From: Ancylobacter tetraedralis
Lineage (GTDB): Bacteria > Pseudomonadota > Alphaproteobacteria > Rhizobiales > Xanthobacteraceae
Reading direction: 5' to 3'
Assembly (NCBI RefSeq): GCF_014195655.1
Contig: NZ_JACICD010000009.1
Location: 50,654 to 114,653 of the forward strand
Length of the DNA: 64,000 nt
Shown here piece after piece: positions 9,051 through 18,501 of this stretch. A program made the translations under genes and the position numbers. Each line of letters opens with the position of its first letter. Position 1 is the stretch's first letter. The notes under the pieces are model-generated. The model saw only the letters and a list, made by a program, of their open reading frames with translations, searched no databases and had not been told where the DNA came from.

Positions 9051-9515
9051 ATGGCCCTGAACGACATTTTAGCGGTTCCCGCGGTCTTCCCGGCCTTGCG
9101 GGTCGGCAGCAAGAAGCAGGCGCTGCAGGAACTGGCCGCCCGTGCCGCCGAGCTGCTGCACCGGGACGAGCGGGAAATCTTCGAAACGCTGAACCAGCGC
9201 GAGCGGCTCGGCTCCACCGGCGTGGGCAACGGCATCGCCATTCCCCACGGCAAGCTCGCCAAGATGGACCGTCTGTTCGGCCTGTTCGCGCGGCTGGAGA
9301 AGCCGATCGATTTCGAGGCGCTGGACGGCGAGCCGGTCGATCTCGTCTTCCTGCTGCTCGCGCCCGAGGCGGCGGGGGCGGACCACCTCAAGGCGCTGGC
9401 GCGGGTGGCGCGGCTGCTGCGCGACCCGGAAGTCGCAAGGAAGCTGCGGGCCTCCCGCGACGCCGCCACGATCCATGCGATTCTCACCGGCGCGCCGGCT
9501 TCGGACGCGGCCTGA
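9051..9515 (+). CDS. ptsN: PTS IIA-like nitrogen-regulatory protein PtsN
   Basis: Phosphoryl-accepting terminal component of the nitrogen PTS (EI-Ntr, NPr, EIIA-Ntr), which regulates K+ transport, carbon/nitrogen balance and sometimes PHB metabolism rather than transporting sugar. The 154-aa product is one EIIA domain. The phospho-His is H66 in GIAIPHGKL, and LLLAPEAAGADHLKAL is conserved. The position after rpoN-hpf is the classical one. Confidence 0.94.
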   Translation: MALNDILAVPAVFPALRVGSKKQALQELAARAAELLHRDEREIFETLNQRERLGSTGVGNGIAIPHGKLAKMDRLFGLFARLEKPIDFEALDGEPVDLVFLLLAPEAAGADHLKALARVARLLRDPEVARKLRASRDAATIHAILTGAPASDAA

Positions 9516-9662
9516 GCGGCGCGGGGGCAGCGCGCGGAAAGCGGCGAATCGGGCGATGCGTCGGCGCTGGCCAGCACGGGTGGCTACCATGCGGCGTCGC
9601 GTGCCCTATCTCCTTGCCCATGTGTCGTCTCATGCGGAATGGACGACGCCCTCTTGGGGCGC

Positions 9663-9695
9663 TTTCAGGCGAGCCGGATACCGGTTCGCCTGAAA
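9663..9695. repeat. REP-like imperfect palindrome
   Basis: Arms of 15 bp (9663-9677 and 9681-9695) match at 14 of 15 positions around a 3-nt centre (TTTCAGGCGAGCCGG / CCGGTTCGCCTGAAA). There is no T-run on either side, so it is more like a repetitive extragenic palindrome than a terminator. It sits 148 bp after ptsN. Confidence 0.6.
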
Positions 9696-9775
9696 ACACA
9701 GGTGGAGTTTGAAATCCGGAGCATTTGCCGTGAGCCGGGCTTTACCGAAAATGCTCTGGACGAGGAGATTTCCCC

Positions 9776-10120
9776 ATGGCTGAGACCCCCCTTTCCGGCA
9801 ATCCGGCGCTCTCGCCGGAACTGTGCCGCGCCGCACGGGCGCTGCTCGGCTGGGCCGGCGATGAACTCGCCGAGCGCGCCCGCGTTGGCGTGGAATGGCT
9901 CCGCGGCTTCGAGGAGGGCCGCGAGCCGAGCGATGGCGCAAGGGAGGGCACAGTCGAGGGTGAGAGCGAGCGCGAGCGCCTGCGGCGGACGCTCGAGGCT
10001 GCCGGCATCGATTTCCTCGCGCCGGGCGAGCCGAGCAGCGGCGGTGGGCCCGGCCTGCGCATCAAGCAGGCGGGCGGCTATATCCCCGCCGAGCGGCTGA
10101 GTTCCGCCAACGACGTGTGA
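9776..10120 (+). CDS. Small XRE-like helix-turn-helix protein, degenerate
   Basis: 114-aa protein resembling the short XRE regulators common in Hyphomicrobiales. The segment CRAARALLGWAGDELAERA at about residues 17-35 matches the usual ARALLGWSQ(D/A)LA helix pair, and LRRTLEAAGIDFL with GGGPGLRI matches the usual C-terminus. The middle is lengthened by an acidic, low-complexity stretch. The usual Gln of helix 2 is Gly, so DNA binding may be altered. The ATG at 9776 follows GAGGAG by 8 nt. It has the same architecture as the HTH gene at 30013-30294. Confidence 0.6.
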   Translation: MAETPLSGNPALSPELCRAARALLGWAGDELAERARVGVEWLRGFEEGREPSDGAREGTVEGESERERLRRTLEAAGIDFLAPGEPSSGGGPGLRIKQAGGYIPAERLSSANDV

Positions 10121-10246
10121 AAGAAGCGAATGGCGCCCTTCCCGCGGGGCGGCCGCCATTCCGGGGTTTCGACGTCCGCACGCGCCGCAGCTCGCCCCTC
10201 TCCGGTTTGGGGAGCGGGGCGGCCGAGGGTGGCCTTGTCGTGAGGG

Positions 10247-11320
10247 CTACGGTGTGATGGCGACCTTGAGCACGCCGTCACGCTGGTGCGCGAACAGGTC
10301 ATAGGCCGCTTCGATGTCGTCCAGCTTGAAGCGGTGCGTCACCAGCGGCTTGAGGTCGACGCGGCCGGAGGCGATGACGTCGATCAGCCGGCGCATGCGC
10401 TCCTTGCCGCCCGGACAGAGCGTGGTGACGATCTTGTTATCGCCAAGCCCGGCCGAGAAGGCGCCGAGCGGAATCCGAAGGTCGGTGGAATAGACGCCGA
10501 GCGAGGACAGAGTGCCGCCCGGGCGCAGCACCTTGAGCGCTGATTCGAAGGTATTCTGCGTGCCGAGCGCCTCGATGGCGACATCGACGCCGCGCCCGTC
10601 GGTCAGCGCCAGGATCTGCTCGACCACGTCGCCCTGTTTGAAATCGACCACATGACTGGCGCCGAGCTGGGCGGCGATGGCGAGGCGCTCGGGCACCGTG
10701 TCGACGCCGATGATGCGCGTCGCCCCCTTCAGCTTCGCGCCGGCCACCGCGCACAGGCCGATCGGGCCGAGCGCGAACACCGCCACCGTGTCGCCGATCT
10801 GCACCGCGCCGCTCTCCGCGCCGGAAAAGCCGGTGGACATGATGTCCGGGCACATCAGCACTTCTTCGTCGCTCAGTTCGTCCGGCACCGGGGCGAGATT
10901 GGCGAGCGCATCGGGCACCAGCACATATTCGGCCTGCGCGCCGTCGATGGTGTTGCCGAACTTCCAGCCGCCCATCGCCTTGAAGCCGTGCTTGGTGCCC
11001 GGCCCGTCCTGCGAGCCGCAGCCGCACAGGCAGGCATAGGAATGCCCGCTCGGCGTGATGGCACCGGCGATGACGCGCTGGCCCTCGCGATATCCCGTGA
11101 CCTGCGAGCCGAGCTTGGCGATCACGCCGACCGGCTCGTGGCCGATGGTGAGGCCCCGGGCGACGGGGTACTCGCCCTTGAGGATGTGCACATCGGTGCC
11201 GCAGATCGTGGTGGTGGTGATCTTCACCAGTGCGTCGAGCGGCCCCACATCGGGGATCGGCTTCTCGTCGAGAACGATGCGTCCGTTCTCGACGAAGATG
11301 GCGGCTTTCATCTTGGGCAT
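10247..11320 (-). CDS. Zinc-dependent alcohol dehydrogenase, MDR superfamily
   Basis: NAD(P)-dependent medium-chain dehydrogenase of 357 aa. The catalytic zinc ligands are C40 (TTICGTD) and H61/E62 (GHEPVGV). The coenzyme domain carries ALGPIGLCAV near residue 185. The structural zinc loop is unusual: ACLCGCG near residue 96 replaces the normal four-Cys spacing. The ATG at 11320 has GGAG 7 nt upstream. The substrate is unknown; secondary alcohol, isopropanol or formaldehyde-type activities are all possible. It takes the place downstream of engB where argB is often found in relatives. Confidence 0.85.
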   Translation of the reverse strand: MPKMKAAIFVENGRIVLDEKPIPDVGPLDALVKITTTTICGTDVHILKGEYPVARGLTIGHEPVGVIAKLGSQVTGYREGQRVIAGAITPSGHSYACLCGCGSQDGPGTKHGFKAMGGWKFGNTIDGAQAEYVLVPDALANLAPVPDELSDEEVLMCPDIMSTGFSGAESGAVQIGDTVAVFALGPIGLCAVAGAKLKGATRIIGVDTVPERLAIAAQLGASHVVDFKQGDVVEQILALTDGRGVDVAIEALGTQNTFESALKVLRPGGTLSSLGVYSTDLRIPLGAFSAGLGDNKIVTTLCPGGKERMRRLIDVIASGRVDLKPLVTHRFKLDDIEAAYDLFAHQRDGVLKVAITP

Positions 11321-11418
11321 GACAGGCTCCGGGTTGACGAGCCGTCAGAATAGGCTGCGCGGGAGAAACCGCCATGATGCGGGTCAATCGCCGGCTCAGC
11401 GTGTGCCTCTGGCTGGTT

Positions 11419-12174
11419 TCAGGCGGCCGGGCCCATGCCGCGTTCCGCCATGAGCCGCACCACGGCGGCGCGCAGTTCGGCGATGCCGCTGCCCTCGCGG
11501 CTGGAGGTGGGGAAGACGGTGGGGAAGGCGGCCGGGCGGCGGGCGAGGCCGGCCTGCGTCTCCGCGATGCGCTGTTCCAGCTCCCCGCCTCTCAGCTGGT
11601 CGGCCTTGGTCAGCACGATGGCATAGGAAACGGCAGCCTTGTCCAGCCCGTCCAGGATCTCGATGTCCACCGGCTTGAGGCCGTGGCGGGCATCGATCAG
11701 CACGAAGACGCGGGCGAGATTGGCGCGACCGCGCAGATAGGCGCGGACGGTGGCGGTCCAGGCGTCGACCTTTTCCTTGGGCGCCTTGGCAAAGCCGTAG
11801 CCCGGCATGTCGACCAGGGTCAGGTCCGGGCCGACACCGAAGAAGATCAGTTCCTGCGTGCGCCCCGGCGTCACCGAGGTGCGCGCCAGCGCCTTGCGGC
11901 CGGTGAGCGCGTTGACGAGGCTGGACTTGCCCACATTGGAGCGGCCGGCCAGCGCGATCTCGATGCCCCGCATGGCGGGAAGGGTCGGGATGGTGGGCGC
12001 GGCGGAAATGAACTGCCATTCGCCCGCGAACAGCTTGCGGCCGGCCTCGATCAGCGCCGCGTCCTCCGGCGGGACCGAGGTTGAATCCTGGGCCGGAGCC
12101 TGACGCGGGGCATCGGCCGGGATCGAGTCATCGGCCGCGGCGTGGGCGGGAAGGTCTTTGTCGGAAGTGCTCAT
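11419..12174 (-). CDS. engB: Ribosome biogenesis GTPase EngB (YihA)
   Basis: GTPase needed for late 50S assembly. The 251-aa product has G1 GRSNVGKSS, G2-region TSVTPGRTQ, G3 DMPGYG and G4 TKAD, the EngB set. The first 40 residues are a polar extension. The start is ATG 12174 (MSTSDKDL); the open frame continues upstream without support. It is the last gene of the minus-strand rpmH-rnpA-yidC-engB cluster. Strong hairpins lie between yidC and this gene, so it may be expressed partly on its own. Confidence 0.94.
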   Translation of the reverse strand: MSTSDKDLPAHAAADDSIPADAPRQAPAQDSTSVPPEDAALIEAGRKLFAGEWQFISAAPTIPTLPAMRGIEIALAGRSNVGKSSLVNALTGRKALARTSVTPGRTQELIFFGVGPDLTLVDMPGYGFAKAPKEKVDAWTATVRAYLRGRANLARVFVLIDARHGLKPVDIEILDGLDKAAVSYAIVLTKADQLRGGELEQRIAETQAGLARRPAAFPTVFPTSSREGSGIAELRAAVVRLMAERGMGPAA

Positions 12175-12273
12175 GCAGCGCTTATCGACCGGCCGGCGGC
12201 GTTCCGCAAGTCGGACAGCGCCGGACAGCGCCGGCAAGGCGGAGGGCGGGCGGAGGCCCGGCCTCAAAGACGA

Positions 12274-12340
12274 GCGGCGCGAACCGCCCCAAGGCCGTTC
12301 GCGCCGCCTGATGAAGGATCCGTCCGGTCACGCCGGACGG
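12274..12340 (-). terminator. Two strong hairpins between yidC and engB
   Basis: Two perfect inverted repeats occur: arms 12320-12327/12333-12340 (CCGTCCGG/CCGGACGG) and arms 12274-12284/12297-12307 (GCGGCGCGAAC/GTTCGCGCCGC). They lie 16 and 49 bp past the yidC stop on the minus strand. Neither has a T-run, so partial attenuation or Rho-dependent termination is the most that can be said. Confidence 0.5.
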
Positions 12341-12355
12341 ACGGTGGGGGCGGCC

Positions 12356-14170
12356 TCAGCCGGCCTTGGGCTTCTTCTTGCGGATGAACGTGTCGCGAAG
12401 ATTGTCCCAGAGTTCGACCTTCACGCCGTTGCGACGCATGATGATCGACTGCTGGATCACCGAGAGGGTGTTGTTCCACGCCCAGTAGATGACGAGGCCC
12501 GAAGCGAAGGACGACAGCATGAAGGTGAAGATCAGCGGCATCCAGTCGAAAATCATCTTCTGCGTCGGGTCCGGCGGGGCCGGGTTCAGCTTCATCTGCG
12601 CCCACATGGTGCAGCCCATGATGATCGGCCACACGCCGAGCATCAGGAAGTGGCCGATCACCGGCACCTGGCCGGGATCCCACGGAATGATGCCGAACAG
12701 GTTGAAGATGGTGGTCGGGTCCGGTGCTGAAAGGTCGCGGATCCAGCCGAAGAACGGCGCGTGCCGCATTTCGATGGTGACGAACAGCACCTTGTAGAGC
12801 GCGAAGAAGACCGGGATCTGGATCAGGATGGGAAGACAACCGGCGATCGGGTTGATCTTCTCCTTCTTGTAGATCTCCATCATCTCCTGCTGGAGCTTCA
12901 CGCGATCGTCGCCGAAGCGTTCCTTGAGCGCGGCGATTTCCGGCTGGACCGCCTTCATCTTCGCCATCGAGGCATAGCTCTTGTTGGCGAGCGGGAAGAA
13001 GATGCCCTTGAGCAGCACGGTGACGATCAGGATGGCGACGCCGAAATTGCCGACCCAGTGGTAGATCCAGTCGATCACCAGGAACAGCGGCTTGGTGATG
13101 AAATAGAACCAGCCCCAGTCGATCAGCAGGTCGAAGCGGTCGATATTGTAGCTGGCCTGGTAGCCGTCGACGAGCTGTACCACCTTGGCGCCGGCAAACA
13201 GGCGACCTTCGGTCGTCGCCTTGGCACCGGCGTCGACGGTGACGGCATCGCCGAGGAAATCGGTCTGGTAGGTGATGTCGTTGCCGGTCTGGGCGGCGGA
13301 GAAGCGCGCCTGAACCTTCTCCTTCGAGTCGGGGATGACGGTCGCCGCCCAGTACTTGTCGGTGATACCGAGCCAGCCGCCGACCGACGGGAAGGTGACG
13401 CTCTTCTTCTCCGCGATGTCCTTGTACTTGATCTCGTGCAGCCCGCCTTCCGAGGTCACGCCGATCAGGCCCTCGTGCAGGATGTAGTAGCCGAGCGTGT
13501 GCGGCGTGCCGTGGCGCGAGACCAGCGCATAGGGGTGCAGCGCCACCGGCGCGCCAGTCGTGTTCTCCACCTCGTCGGCGACGTGGAACATGTAGTTCTC
13601 GTCGATCGTCAGGGTGCGGCGGAAGAGAAGGCCCGCGCCGTTGTCCCAGGTCAGCACCAGCGGCGCCTGCGGCGTCAGCCGGGCGCCCTCCGGGGCGGTC
13701 CACAGGGTGTCGCCGTCCGGCACCTTCACGCTGGCACCCGCGCCGGGAACCCAGCCGAATTCGGCGTAGAACGGGTTGGGCGCGCCCGAGGGCGAGAGCA
13801 GCACGATGATCGGGCTGTCAGGCTGCACGGTCTCGCGATAGTTCTTGAGCGAAAGGTCGTCGAGCCGTCCGCCCCTGAGCGCCACCGAGCCGATGACGCG
13901 CGGCGTATCGACGATGACGCGCGGCGAGCGGGCGAGGGCTTCCTCGCGGGTCGCCGGCTTGGCGGCGATGGCGCCCGGGGCCGGAGCGGTGGTGCCGGAT
14001 GCGGGCTCGGCGCCCGGCTGCGGCGCGGTGGAACCCTGCCCGGACGGCTGCGTCGTCTGCTGCTGGCGCTGCTGTTCCATTTGCGGGATGCCGGAGAAGT
14101 ACTGCCAGGCGATCAGCACGGCCATCGAAAGCACGATGGCGACGATCATGTTGCGGTTTTCGGACGTCAT
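12356..14170 (-). CDS. yidC: Membrane protein insertase YidC
   Basis: Inserts and folds inner-membrane proteins with or without SecYEG. The 604-aa product has the N-terminal helix ([19 protein letters not shown], residues 7-25) and a Gln-rich linker. A large periplasmic beta-sandwich spans about 75-340. The five-helix Oxa1/YidC core follows, with [19 protein letters not shown] near 440-460. A basic tail ends in IRKKKPKAG. Its ATG overlaps the rnpA stop by 4 bp (ATGA), so the two are translationally coupled. No yidD is present between them. Confidence 0.97.
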   Translation of the reverse strand: MTSENRNMIVAIVLSMAVLIAWQYFSGIPQMEQQRQQQTTQPSGQGSTAPQPGAEPASGTTAPAPGAIAAKPATREEALARSPRVIVDTPRVIGSVALRGGRLDDLSLKNYRETVQPDSPIIVLLSPSGAPNPFYAEFGWVPGAGASVKVPDGDTLWTAPEGARLTPQAPLVLTWDNGAGLLFRRTLTIDENYMFHVADEVENTTGAPVALHPYALVSRHGTPHTLGYYILHEGLIGVTSEGGLHEIKYKDIAEKKSVTFPSVGGWLGITDKYWAATVIPDSKEKVQARFSAAQTGNDITYQTDFLGDAVTVDAGAKATTEGRLFAGAKVVQLVDGYQASYNIDRFDLLIDWGWFYFITKPLFLVIDWIYHWVGNFGVAILIVTVLLKGIFFPLANKSYASMAKMKAVQPEIAALKERFGDDRVKLQQEMMEIYKKEKINPIAGCLPILIQIPVFFALYKVLFVTIEMRHAPFFGWIRDLSAPDPTTIFNLFGIIPWDPGQVPVIGHFLMLGVWPIIMGCTMWAQMKLNPAPPDPTQKMIFDWMPLIFTFMLSSFASGLVIYWAWNNTLSVIQQSIIMRRNGVKVELWDNLRDTFIRKKKPKAG

Positions 14171-14568
14171 GGCAGCTTCTCTCCGTCGGCGCGGGCCACA
14201 GGCTGCGCCGCGCTGTCGCGTGCAGGCCTGGGCGGACGTCGGCTTCCCGAATGAAGGCGGGCGATACCCCGCTCGATGTCGTTGATGAGATCGGCAAAGG
14301 GGACGCCGAGCGCGGCGCGCCGGGCGACGATCACATAATCGAAGCCGGACTTGCCCGCGCGTGGCAGGGCATCCCGCACGGCGGCGCGCAGGCGTCGGCG
14401 GATGCGATTCCGCTCGACGGCATTGCCGTGCTTCTTGGTGACGGTAAGCCCGATGCGCGGGCAGTGCTCATCCGCGCGGGCGCGACCCTGCAGCAGCAGG
14501 GCGCCTGAATTGGCGCGCAGCCCGGAGGCTGCGGCCACAAAGTCCTTGCGCTTGACGATCCGGTCCAT
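14167..14568 (-). CDS. rnpA: Ribonuclease P protein component
   Basis: Basic protein subunit of RNase P that helps the catalytic RNA bind pre-tRNA 5' leaders. The 133-aa product starts [10 protein letters not shown] and contains the diagnostic [12 protein letters not shown] helix near residue 54. The C-terminal 25 residues are an extra basic, Pro-rich tail. Start is ATG 14568. It lies between rpmH and yidC in the standard order. Confidence 0.93.
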   Translation of the reverse strand: MDRIVKRKDFVAAASGLRANSGALLLQGRARADEHCPRIGLTVTKKHGNAVERNRIRRRLRAAVRDALPRAGKSGFDYVIVARRAALGVPFADLINDIERGIARLHSGSRRPPRPARDSAAQPVARADGEKLP

Positions 14569-14633
14569 GGCGGGGCGCCGATCCTCAGGCAGCAGGGCGG
14601 CGCGCCCCAGCCATATGGGGCCGAAGAACGGAA

Positions 14634-14768
14634 TCAGGCGGACAGGCGCTTGCGGCCATGGGCCCGACGGGCATTGAGGATCTTGCGGCCGTTACGGGTC
14701 GCCATGCGCGCACGGAAGCCGTGCCGCCGGGCGCGCACGAGCTTGCTCGGTTGATAAGTGCGCTTCAC
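14634..14768 (-). CDS. rpmH: 50S ribosomal protein L34
   Basis: 44-aa ribosomal protein L34. The sequence runs [18 protein letters not shown], then [23 protein letters not shown], matching the family along its whole length. The start is GTG 14768, with GGAGAT 7 nt upstream; no in-frame ATG is suitable. It is the first gene of the rpmH-rnpA-yidC-engB cluster, so the promoter must lie in the gap above 14768. Confidence 0.95.
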   Translation of the reverse strand: MKRTYQPSKLVRARRHGFRARMATRNGRKILNARRAHGRKRLSA

Positions 14769-15188
14769 GGGTCTATCTCCGCTAGTTCGAAAACGCTGCC
14801 CCGATCGGAATGCTTCCCACATCCGGCGGATCGCGATGTAGATCGCGACGTCCAGCACACATGCGGGAGGCAACCCGACCGCGAGGGCAGCCGTGGTTGG
14901 AGCGGGCTTATAGGAGGCGCGCCGGGCGAAGTCAACGTGTGCGCGCCAACTTGTCCGGTCAATTGGATGGCAGGCCGGTTGGCGGCGGCCGGCCATCGCC
15001 GCGACATCCGCCGTGCGCGAGCCGCGCGATCACGCGGCTCCCCTCTGGCGTTTGGCCGCGCGCGCCATACATCACGTGAACGCGAGCGTGTCGGGATTGG
15101 GTGCGGGCGATCGTGCGGTTTCGTCGCGGGCCCGCCGCAATTCTCGGGTCGCGTAGGGGAAGCGCGGAAAGCGCGAGCAAGGGGCACG
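14769..15188. other. Divergent intergenic region between rpmH and a histidine kinase gene
   Basis: 420 bp without a convincing gene. It must hold the rpmH promoter on the minus strand and the kinase promoter on the plus strand. I see no clear DnaA boxes or replication-origin signature, although rpmH-rnpA often sits near an origin in other phyla. Confidence 0.5.
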
Positions 15189-16778
15189 ATGGACGAGCGG
15201 CTGGAAGGCACAGGCGACATGGCCGGGTTGCCGGGCGAGAGGCAAGCGCCCGCGTCGGCCGGCGATGGCGCGCGCGCCCTGCCGGCGGCGAGCGAGCGGG
15301 CCGCCCGCGATTCCGCCGGCGCGGCCGCCAGCGGGGCGCCGGCCGCGGCGCGCCATCTCGGCCTGTCCGGCAAGCTGCTGGTGTTCACGCTCGCCTTCGT
15401 CCTGTTGGCGGAAGTGCTCATCATCGTGCCGGCGGTCGCCGCCTTCCGCATCAACTGGCTGTCCGACCGGCTGTCCGGCGCGCGCACCGCCGCCCTCGTG
15501 CTCGACGCCGCGCCCGAGGGCATGATCTCGCCCGAACTGACGCGCGAACTGCTCGGCAGCGTGGGCGCCATCACGGTGGCGCTGAAGCGCGACAATACAA
15601 GGCGCCTTCTGGTCTCCACCGAGATGCCCCCGGAGGTCGACGCTCATACCGACCTGCGCGACATCGCTCCCTGGCAGGCGGTGTCGCAGGCCTTCGACAC
15701 GCTCATCGCCCATGATGGGCGGATTCTCCGCGTGGTCGGCACCCCGCCGCGCGGCGGGGGCTTTGTCGAAATCGTGCTCAGGGAGACGCCCCTGCGCAAG
15801 GCGATGCTGCGCTTCACCGGCAATATCCTGCTGGTCTCGCTGGTGATTGCCGCGCTGACCGGGGCGCTGGTCTATCTCGGGCTGGCCTGGATGTTCGTGC
15901 GGCCGATGCGCCGCCTGACGCTGCGCATGGTGGCCTTCCGCGAGAACCCCGCCGGGCCGGCGGCGGCGGTGGAGCCGCAGACCCGCATGGACGAGATCGG
16001 CCTCGCCGAGCGCGAATTCGTCGCCATGCAGCGGCAGATCGGCGAGACGCTGCAGCAGAAGAATCACCTCGCCGCGCTCGGCCTCGCCGTGTCGAAGATC
16101 AACCACGACCTGCGCAACCTGCTCGCCTCGGTGCAGCTCATTTCCGACCGCCTCGCCGACATACGCGACCCCGCGGTGCAGCGCTTCGCCCCCAAGCTGG
16201 AGGCGGCGCTCGACCGTGCCATCGCCTATTGCGAGCAGACGCTGGCCTATGGCCGCGCGCAGGAGCCCCCGCCCGAGCAGCGCATGGTGGCGCTGGCCCC
16301 GCTGGTGAACGAGGTGCGCGATACGCTCGGCCTCGGCGAGGAGGGCGCCGCCATCGGCTGGGTGGCCTCCATCGAGCGCGGCATGATGGTCGATGCCGAT
16401 CCCGACCAGCTGTTCCGGGTGCTGCTCAATCTCTGCCGCAACGCCATGGAGGCACTGTCCGCCCGCGCGCCCAACGACGCGGCCCGCGACCAGATCCGCA
16501 TCACCGGCCGGCGCGAGGGCGCCATCGCCATCCTCGAGGTGGCCGATACCGGCCCCGGCGTGCCCGAGCGCTCCCGCGCGCACCTGTTCGAGCCGTTCCA
16601 GAGCTCGGCGCGGCGCGGGGGCACCGGGCTCGGCCTGCCCATCGCCGCCGAACTGGTGCAGGCCCATGGCGGCGATATCCGGCTGGTGCCCGGCACGATC
16701 GGCGCGACCTTCCAGCTGCGCCTGCCGGACCGGCCGGTGGACCTTGGCGCGCGCCGCGCCGCCCGCTCGCATGGGTGA
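15189..16778 (+). CDS. Membrane sensor histidine kinase
   Basis: 529-aa two-component sensor kinase. A Pro/Ala-rich cytoplasmic leader is followed by a first transmembrane helix (about 61-84), a periplasmic domain (about 88-208), a second helix (212-236), a HAMP-like segment, and a dimerisation helix with H306 in SKINHDLRN. The HATPase domain has an N-box (LLNLCRNAMEAL), G1 DTGPGVPE and G2 GGTGLGLPIA. The start ATG 15189 follows AAGGGG. No response regulator is adjacent, so it is an orphan kinase here. Its 3' end overlaps the next gene by 8 bp. Confidence 0.9.
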   Translation: MDERLEGTGDMAGLPGERQAPASAGDGARALPAASERAARDSAGAAASGAPAAARHLGLSGKLLVFTLAFVLLAEVLIIVPAVAAFRINWLSDRLSGARTAALVLDAAPEGMISPELTRELLGSVGAITVALKRDNTRRLLVSTEMPPEVDAHTDLRDIAPWQAVSQAFDTLIAHDGRILRVVGTPPRGGGFVEIVLRETPLRKAMLRFTGNILLVSLVIAALTGALVYLGLAWMFVRPMRRLTLRMVAFRENPAGPAAAVEPQTRMDEIGLAEREFVAMQRQIGETLQQKNHLAALGLAVSKINHDLRNLLASVQLISDRLADIRDPAVQRFAPKLEAALDRAIAYCEQTLAYGRAQEPPPEQRMVALAPLVNEVRDTLGLGEEGAAIGWVASIERGMMVDADPDQLFRVLLNLCRNAMEALSARAPNDAARDQIRITGRREGAIAILEVADTGPGVPERSRAHLFEPFQSSARRGGTGLGLPIAAELVQAHGGDIRLVPGTIGATFQLRLPDRPVDLGARRAARSHG

Positions 16779-18090
16779 GCCGCGCCGCGCCACTTTGTCG
16801 GGCTGCACCGTCTGGCCTCGCCTGCTCCTTGCAGCCGCGCTGGCGGTGCCTGCGCTCGCTCTGCCGGGGATGCCCGGCATGGCCCAGACGACCCGTCAAC
16901 CCGCCGATCAATCCTCCATCGTAACGGTCGACGGCACCGGCATCCTGGTGAACGGCAAGCCCTTCGCGGTGCGCGGTGCGGCCGGCGAGGGCCCGCTGGA
17001 CGAGCTTGCCGCGCTGGGGGCGACCACGGTGCGCCTTTATGGCGGCGATCCCGGCCCCATGCTCGACGCGGCGCAGAAGGCCGGGCTCAAGGTGATTGCC
17101 GGCCTGTGGGTCGGCCAGCCCCGCCAGGGCGCCAACTATGCCGACCCGGCCTTCGCGGCGCGCCAGCTCGCCGAGCTGCAATCCATCGTCGAAAAATACC
17201 GCCGCCATCCCGCGCTGCTGATGTGGGGCATCGGCAACGAGGTGGAGGTCGACCTTGCCGACGATTCGCCCGTTTGGCCGGTGCTCGAGCAGGCGGCGGC
17301 CATGGTGCGGCGGGTCGACCCGGATCACCCCACCCTCGCCGTGCTGGCCGAGACCGGCACCGACAAGGTGCGAAAGCTCATCGCCCGCGCGCCGAGCCTT
17401 GAGGCGCTGGGGCTCAATTCCTATGGCGATGCGCTCTATTCCGTCACGGACCGCGCCCGCGCGCAGGGCTGGCGGGGGCCGATTATCGTCACCGAGCTTG
17501 GCGCGCTCGGCCAGTGGCAGGCGGCGCATGCGCCGTGGGGAGCGCCCTTCGAGCCCAGCTCGACGCAGAAGGCGATCCAGCTGCGCCGCTATCTCGAGGC
17601 GCTGGGCGACACCGGGGCGATCGTGTTCCTGTGGGGGCAGAAGCAGGAAGTGACGCCGAGCTGGCACAGCCTGCTGCTGCCCGGCGGCGCGTGGACCGAG
17701 GGCGCGGAAGCGATGGCGGAGGCCTGGGGCGGACGCACGCCCGGCGGCAACCATGCCCCCCGCATCGTCTCCCTGCGCGTGGCTGACGATGCCAGCGCGC
17801 CCTTCGCCAGCTGGCCGGAGGGCGGGGAGGGGGCTTTCGCGCTGGAAGCGCTCGATCCCGACGGCGACCCGATCGAGGTGCGCTGGAGCGTGATGGCCGA
17901 GAGCGCCTCGCGCGGCATTGGCGGCGACGCGGAGGCGGTGCCGCCCGCCTTTCCCGCCGCGGTGCGCCTCGCCGGGCCGACCGGCGCGCGAATCGCGGGC
18001 CTGCCACCCGGCCACTATCGCGTCTTCGTCGAGATCCTGGACACCCGCGGCGCGGCGGCAACCGCCAACATGCCGTTCGAGGTGCGCTGA
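16771..18090 (+). CDS. Secreted glycoside-hydrolase-like protein (clan GH-A TIM barrel)
   Basis: 439-aa exported protein. A hydrophobic signal segment (about 17-38) is followed by a TIM barrel resembling GH2/GH5 enzymes. The putative acid/base is E157 in WGIGNEVEV (after strand 4) and the putative nucleophile is E242 in VTELGALG (after strand 7), the clan GH-A pattern. The C-terminal part (about 330-439) is a beta-rich Ig-like module. Substrate unknown; a beta-glucan or exopolysaccharide is plausible. It overlaps the kinase gene by 8 bp, so the pair is co-expressed. Confidence 0.72.
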   Translation: MGEPRRATLSGCTVWPRLLLAAALAVPALALPGMPGMAQTTRQPADQSSIVTVDGTGILVNGKPFAVRGAAGEGPLDELAALGATTVRLYGGDPGPMLDAAQKAGLKVIAGLWVGQPRQGANYADPAFAARQLAELQSIVEKYRRHPALLMWGIGNEVEVDLADDSPVWPVLEQAAAMVRRVDPDHPTLAVLAETGTDKVRKLIARAPSLEALGLNSYGDALYSVTDRARAQGWRGPIIVTELGALGQWQAAHAPWGAPFEPSSTQKAIQLRRYLEALGDTGAIVFLWGQKQEVTPSWHSLLLPGGAWTEGAEAMAEAWGGRTPGGNHAPRIVSLRVADDASAPFASWPEGGEGAFALEALDPDGDPIEVRWSVMAESASRGIGGDAEAVPPAFPAAVRLAGPTGARIAGLPPGHYRVFVEILDTRGAAATANMPFEVR

Positions 18091-18424
18091 CGCCGGCCGG
18101 CCGGTGATCGCGGGGGGGCGGCGGTCTTGCGGGCACGGTCGTTCACGCGCGAGGATGCCGCTGGAAACGTTGCGGCGGATGGGCTTTGGACCGTGCACAC
18201 CCCGCCCGGAAGCATGGGGACAGGCACTCGAAAGCCGGTGTCGACCAGCCCCGCAAAGAGCGGGCGGCGGACGACGGTAACCGGGCCCATCGGCATCTTT
18301 GCCTGTGGATAGCGCAACAAGTCGTCGGGACGTCTTGCAATGTCCAATGAATCGGGGTAGCTCACGGGCCCTCGCCGCAGCGTTTCTGCAGCGAGACGCG
18401 CTTCCCCCTCCAACGGGAAGCCGG
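18091..18424. other. Intergenic region before tRNA-Arg
   Basis: 334 bp with no gene I can support. It must contain the tRNA promoter. The open frames on the minus strand here continue through the tRNA gene and are not coding. Confidence 0.5.
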
Positions 18425-18501
18425 GCGCCCGTAGCTCAGCTGGATAGAGCACCAGACTACGAATCTGGGGGTCAGGAGTTCGAATCTCTTCGGGCGCGCC
18501 A
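18425..18501 (+). tRNA. tRNA-Arg (anticodon ACG)
   Basis: 77-nt tRNA with an encoded CCA. The 5' GCGCCCG (18425-18431) pairs perfectly with CGGGCGC (18491-18497); the discriminator is G and the CCA is at 18499-18501. The D-arm is AGCTCAGCTGGATAGAGC, the anticodon loop CTACGAA contains ACG, and the T-loop is TTCGAAT. The 3' 30 nt are also the last codons of the serine recombinase gene on the other strand, so this is the likely attachment site of the accessory region. Confidence 0.97.

Noticed and set aside
12761..14254. 497-aa plus-strand open frame opposite yidC.
   Set aside because: Antisense shadow of yidC; no domain.
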